Origin: Gammaproteobacteria bacterium
GTDB lineage: Bacteria; Pseudomonadota; Gammaproteobacteria; Acidiferrobacterales; Sulfurifustaceae
DNA: 35,455 bases
Assembly: GCA_016194665.1 (NCBI GenBank)
Contig: JACQBD010000105.1
Location: 1-35,455, forward strand
Reading direction: 5' to 3'
Position 1 is the first letter of the stretch; each line of letters begins with the position of its first letter. The notes beneath the pieces were generated by a model. That model did not search any database. It was not told the origin of the DNA and saw only the letters and a list, made by a program, of their open reading frames with translations. Made by a program: the position numbers and the translations under genes. This document shows, in pieces, positions 32,570-35,455 of the stretch.

Positions 32570-33205
32570 ATGCTCGATTTCACCAAAAAACTTAAAATGC
32601 CCGACCCCGCCGAAGCTTTGCCCGGCCGCGCGCAAAAGATGCCCGTGCCCAAGCAGCATTTTGTGAACGCCCATCCGCTCGAAGCGCCGTTTCCCGCCGG
32701 CATGGAGACGGCCCTGTTCGGGCTCGGTTGTTTCTGGGGCGCGGAGAAATATTTTTGGCAGTTGCCGGGGGTGTACACGACCGCGGTCGGTTACGCCGGC
32801 GGTTATACGGCGAACCCGACGTACGAAGAAGTCTGCAGCGGTAAGACCGGGCACAATGAAGTGGTGCTGGTGGTGTTCGATCCCAGTAAAATAAGTTACC
32901 TGAAATTGCTCAAAGCATTTTGGGAGGCGCACAATCCCACGCAGGGCATGCGTCAAGGCAACGACGTGGGCACGCAATACCGCTCCGGAATTTATACTTA
33001 TAATGAATCGCAGAAGCAGGCGGCGCGCGATGCGCTCGCGCGCTATCAAGAGGAGCTTCAGCGTGCGGGTTATCCACCGATCACCACCGAGATCGTGGAC
33101 GCGCCCGAGTTTTATTACGCCGAAGATTATCATCAGCAATATTTAGCTAAGAATCCGCGCGGCTACTGCGGACACGGCGGCACCGGTGTTACTTGTCCGC
33201 TGTAA
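32570..33205 (+). CDS. msrA: Peptide-methionine (S)-S-oxide reductase
   Basis: The 211-aa protein has the MsrA active-site motif [12 protein letters not shown] (catalytic Cys). It also has [29 protein letters not shown], and the C-terminal [13 protein letters not shown] with two further Cys that can serve as resolving residues. It repairs the S-epimer of methionine sulfoxide in proteins using thioredoxin. There is no signal peptide, so it is cytosolic. The start at 32570 is set by AAGGAGG 5 nt upstream. It begins a three-gene run, with DUF488 3 nt downstream and slyX directly after. Confidence 0.96.
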   Translation: MLDFTKKLKMPDPAEALPGRAQKMPVPKQHFVNAHPLEAPFPAGMETALFGLGCFWGAEKYFWQLPGVYTTAVGYAGGYTANPTYEEVCSGKTGHNEVVLVVFDPSKISYLKLLKAFWEAHNPTQGMRQGNDVGTQYRSGIYTYNESQKQAARDALARYQEELQRAGYPPITTEIVDAPEFYYAEDYHQQYLAKNPRGYCGHGGTGVTCPL

Positions 33206-33208
33206 TGT

Positions 33209-33772
33209 ATGTCAACGCTGATGCTCTACACCGTCGGGCATAGCACCCGTCCGCTCGAAGAACTGGTGACGCTGCTTAAGAGTGCGCACGTCGCCACACT
33301 GGTCGACGTGCGCGCGCAACCGCGTTCGCAGCACAATCCGCAATTCAACGATAGTTCCTTGCGCGCCGCGTGCGAACAAGCGGGTATGATCTATCATTGG
33401 GCCGGGCGGCAATTGGGCGGCATGCGCGCGCCGCAAGCGAATTCGCCGCACCGGGCGCTGGCCGAGGGCCGCCGCGGTTTCGCCGACTACATGGATTCAG
33501 AAGTTTTTAAAAAAGGCGCGGCGCAGTTGCAGCAGTGGGCGGCGCGCGGAGTATGCGCCATGCTCTGCGCTGAACGCGATCCGGCGCATTGCCATCGTGC
33601 ATTGATCGCCGACTATCTCAGCTTACAAGGTTTGCGCGTAGTGCACCTCATCGCAGCGAATGAATCGCACGAACATTTGCTTTCGCCGCAAGCGCGGCGT
33701 GAATCCGCCGCGCTTATTTACGATCGACAAACCACGGGACGCCTAGCCTTAAATATGAAAGAGAACTCTTAA
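33209..33772 (+). CDS. DUF488 family protein
   Basis: The 187-aa protein begins with LYTVGHSTRPLEELVTLLKS and LVDVRAQPRSQHNPQFN, and has CAERDPAHCHRALIADYL later, all typical of DUF488. The conserved Cys and His residues in the last block may bind a metal or act as a redox site; the biochemical role of the family is not established. It lies between msrA and slyX with gaps of 3 and 0 nt, so the three are co-transcribed. A second ATG at 33205 is in another frame. Confidence 0.92.
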   Translation: MSTLMLYTVGHSTRPLEELVTLLKSAHVATLVDVRAQPRSQHNPQFNDSSLRAACEQAGMIYHWAGRQLGGMRAPQANSPHRALAEGRRGFADYMDSEVFKKGAAQLQQWAARGVCAMLCAERDPAHCHRALIADYLSLQGLRVVHLIAANESHEHLLSPQARRESAALIYDRQTTGRLALNMKENS

Positions 33773-33976
33773 ATGGAAGAACGGCTGGCTGAATTAGAAA
33801 TTCGCGTGGCGTTTCAAGATCAGACGTTGCATGAACTGAACGAGGTGATTACGCGTCAGCAAAACCAGATCGACCGTCTGCTGAAGGAAGTGGAAAATTT
33901 AAAAATTCAGATGAACATGCTGGCGCCTTCGATGGTCGTGAGCAAGACAGAAGAAAAACCGCCGCCGCATTATTAG
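33773..33976 (+). CDS. slyX: SlyX family protein
   Basis: The 67-aa protein is a single coiled coil (ERLAELEIRVAFQDQTLHEL followed by NEVITRQQNQIDRLLKEVEN), ending in the SlyX-type tail EEKPPPHY. The function is unknown in E. coli, where it neighbours slyD. The ATG follows the DUF488 stop directly. Its stop overlaps the convergent methyltransferase stop by 4 nt. Confidence 0.93.
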   Translation: MEERLAELEIRVAFQDQTLHELNEVITRQQNQIDRLLKEVENLKIQMNMLAPSMVVSKTEEKPPPHY

Positions 33977-34830
33977 CGCCTAACTAACTGTGCTTGCTCC
34001 AAGCCGATCAGCGCTTGCTTGCGCTGCGGACCCCAACGATATTCGCCGAACGCCCCACTTGCGCGAATCACGCGATGGCAAGGCACGAGAAACGCCAGCG
34101 AATTTTGCGCCACGCAACTGGCCACGGCGCGCACCGCCGAGGAATGTCCGGACAGCGCCGCCAACTGCGCGTACGACAGCAGCGAGCCGGCGGGCACGCG
34201 CAGCAAGGCGAGCCACACATTGATGCGCAGATCGCTTCCCTTCATGAGTATTCCCAAGCGACTTTGCGGCGTAAGTCCTTGCATGCGTCGCAGGATTTCC
34301 GCGGCGTAAGGCTGCACGTGTCGGTGTGACTCGACTAATTGCGCCGCGGGCCAATTTTCTTTGAGATCGGTAAGCGCATCGGCGAGATCGTCGACGAAGG
34401 CGATGTGACAGACGCCGCGATCCGTAACGGCGAACAACGCATGCCCCACCGGCGTAGCCGCCACGGTCCAATGAATCGTCAGTCCTTGCGCCTGGAGTTT
34501 GTATTCTCCCGGCGTCATTTTTTCGACATGCAGGAACAAGTCGTGCAAGCGCGAAGTGCCGGACAAGCCCAGCTGCAACGAAGTTTCCAGCAGCGAAGCG
34601 GAATTTTTTAATAAGATTTTAGCGCGTTGAATCGTGATGGCTTGCAAAAATTCTTTGGGCGTCACGCCTGCCCAGGATAAAAATAAACGTTGAAAATGAA
34701 ATGAGCTTAGTTCCACATGACGCGCCACTTCATCGAGACTAGGCTGATCATTCTGGCGTGTGAGCAAATAAGCAATCGCGCGTTCTATGCGCGCGTAGTT
34801 CGTGGACGGAACAGTGCGATCTGGCGTCAT
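33973..34830 (-). CDS. AraC-type regulator fused to O6-alkylguanine-DNA methyltransferase
   Basis: The 285-aa protein joins an AraC helix-turn-helix domain (about 15-95: PSLDEVARHVELSSFHFQRL, TSLQLGLSGTSRLHDLF) to a methyltransferase domain with the active-site PCHRVI and the upstream SSAVRAVASCVAQN. It therefore equals Ada without its N-terminal zinc/phosphotriester domain, so it can repair O6-methylguanine but lacks the Ada methyl-sensing switch. I chose the ATG at 34830 (MTPDRTVPS), because the track start at 34974 adds a non-family extension into the SDR gene region; no Shine-Dalgarno is visible. It is 46 nt downstream of the SDR gene. Confidence 0.9.
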   Translation of the reverse strand: MTPDRTVPSTNYARIERAIAYLLTRQNDQPSLDEVARHVELSSFHFQRLFLSWAGVTPKEFLQAITIQRAKILLKNSASLLETSLQLGLSGTSRLHDLFLHVEKMTPGEYKLQAQGLTIHWTVAATPVGHALFAVTDRGVCHIAFVDDLADALTDLKENWPAAQLVESHRHVQPYAAEILRRMQGLTPQSRLGILMKGSDLRINVWLALLRVPAGSLLSYAQLAALSGHSSAVRAVASCVAQNSLAFLVPCHRVIRASGAFGEYRWGPQRKQALIGLEQAQLVRR

Positions 34831-34876
34831 ATTATGGGAACGGTTTTCGTTGTAAGTTGCGTTGCGCACGTTCTGT

Positions 34877-35455
34877 TTAAGTTCGATTGATAGAAACCCC
34901 GCCGTCGGCAAGCAGCGCCGAGCCGGTGGTGAAGCTGGATGCGTCGGAAGCAAGATAGAGAGCCGACTGCGCAATCTCTTCCGGAGAGGCCATGCGCTTC
35001 AACGCGGGCAAACCTTGGACGAAGGCTAGGCTGTCCGGCGTATTAGCGAATGCCCGGCTCATCGGCGTATCCGTGCCGCCCGGCAAAAGCGCGTTCACGC
35101 GCACGCCTTGTGGACCCAGCTCACAGGCCAGCGTTTGCGTGAGGCCAATCAATCCGGCTTTGCTGGCGGCGTAGGCTATCATGCCCGGCAAGCCGACAGT
35201 GTAACCGACGAATGTCGACGTGAAGATCAGCGATCCGCCTCGGCGTTTAAGCATCGCCGGAATTTGATACTTCGCGCCGAGAAAAGCGCTTGTCAGATTA
35301 GTCCTAAGCGTGTCTTCCCATTCCGCCAGCGACATATCCACGGCCGCGCCCATTTTTCCCAGCGTGCCGGCGTTATTGAAGGCCACGTCAAGACCGCCGA
35401 ATCGATCATGCGCCAATTCGACCAAGGCTTTGGCAAAAGCTTCATCTTTGACGTC
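34877..35455 (-). CDS. SDR-family oxidoreductase (partial, N-terminus off the edge)
   Basis: The frame is open to the last base of the window, giving 192 residues of a classical short-chain dehydrogenase. Visible are the NNAG motif (VAFNNAGTLG), the catalytic Ser region (SLIFTSTFVGY), Tyr-x3-Lys (AYAASKAG), and the typical RVNALLPGGTDTPM and FTTGSALLADGGVS C-terminal blocks. The N-terminal TGxxxGxG cofactor site lies outside the window. The track start at 35425 is internal: upstream codons (DVKDEAFAKA) continue the fold. The substrate is unknown. Confidence 0.9.
   Translation of the reverse strand, partial: DVKDEAFAKALVELAHDRFGGLDVAFNNAGTLGKMGAAVDMSLAEWEDTLRTNLTSAFLGAKYQIPAMLKRRGGSLIFTSTFVGYTVGLPGMIAYAASKAGLIGLTQTLACELGPQGVRVNALLPGGTDTPMSRAFANTPDSLAFVQGLPALKRMASPEEIAQSALYLASDASSFTTGSALLADGGVSINRT

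Noticed and set aside
32435-33139. 234-aa minus-strand ORF opposite msrA
   Set aside because: It is an antisense shadow of msrA; it has Arg/His-rich composition and no ribosome-binding site.

Overview
The window reads as a chromosomal segment of a Gram-negative proteobacterium, most likely an environmental gammaproteobacterium. The evidence is a block in the order known from E. coli (rsmI, lpoA, yraN, a SIS-domain gene at the diaA position, dolP), plus uup, ybiT, slyX, selO, msrA, two Slp-type outer-membrane lipoproteins and ADP-heptose genes for LPS. I see no rRNA, tRNA, CRISPR array, integrase or transposase. Most of the text is rich in gcg/cgc and has the look of a vertically inherited core genome. 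GTG and TTG starts are common, several within 4-nt overlaps.

Layout. 1-2110: a partial class I glutamine amidotransferase, a secreted retropepsin-like protease and a small outer-membrane barrel candidate. 2170-2276 and 4901-5111: dispersed palindromic repeats, including a 128-bp MITE-like element with 14-bp perfect terminal inverted repeats. 2368-8029 (minus): an envelope operon-like run lpoA > yraN > gmhA (diaA locus) > dolP > rfaE2 > GlcD-type FAD dehydrogenase. 8077-10888 (plus): rsmI and the ABC-F ATPase uup. 10897-13620: an ECF sigma factor and zinc anti-sigma factor, divergent from a Tat-exported metallophosphoesterase and a small CuA-like cupredoxin. Matching GGGAATA boxes face outward in the shared intergenic region. 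13772-14611: a TusE/DsrC-like protein and a cold-shock protein with a strong terminator. 15285-19306: a periplasmic-sensor GGDEF-EAL protein, a DsbA-family protein translationally coupled to an unrecognised HDxxH protein, and a small convergent gene.

19307-25315: a possible small RNA or attenuator ahead of the ABC-F gene ybiT, then selO, a 37-aa lysine-rich protein missed by the ORF track, secreted hypotheticals and a DUF3014 protein. 25393-26427: tandem Slp lipoproteins. 26541-32411 (minus): a tight five-gene operon of a small membrane protein, a sterol-desaturase-type di-iron hydroxylase, a GH3-family acyl-adenylating enzyme, an enolase-superfamily (dipeptide-epimerase-like) enzyme and a CocE/NonD-type lipoprotein hydrolase. 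It looks like an uncharacterised small-molecule pathway and is the best candidate here for a new system. 32570-33976 (plus): msrA, a DUF488 gene and slyX. 33973-35455 (minus): an AraC/O6-alkylguanine methyltransferase fusion and a partial SDR oxidoreductase.

Starts were moved from the ORF track wherever a Shine-Dalgarno sequence or the family N-terminus favoured another codon; each such case is noted. All functions are inferred from motifs read by eye. No database search was run.
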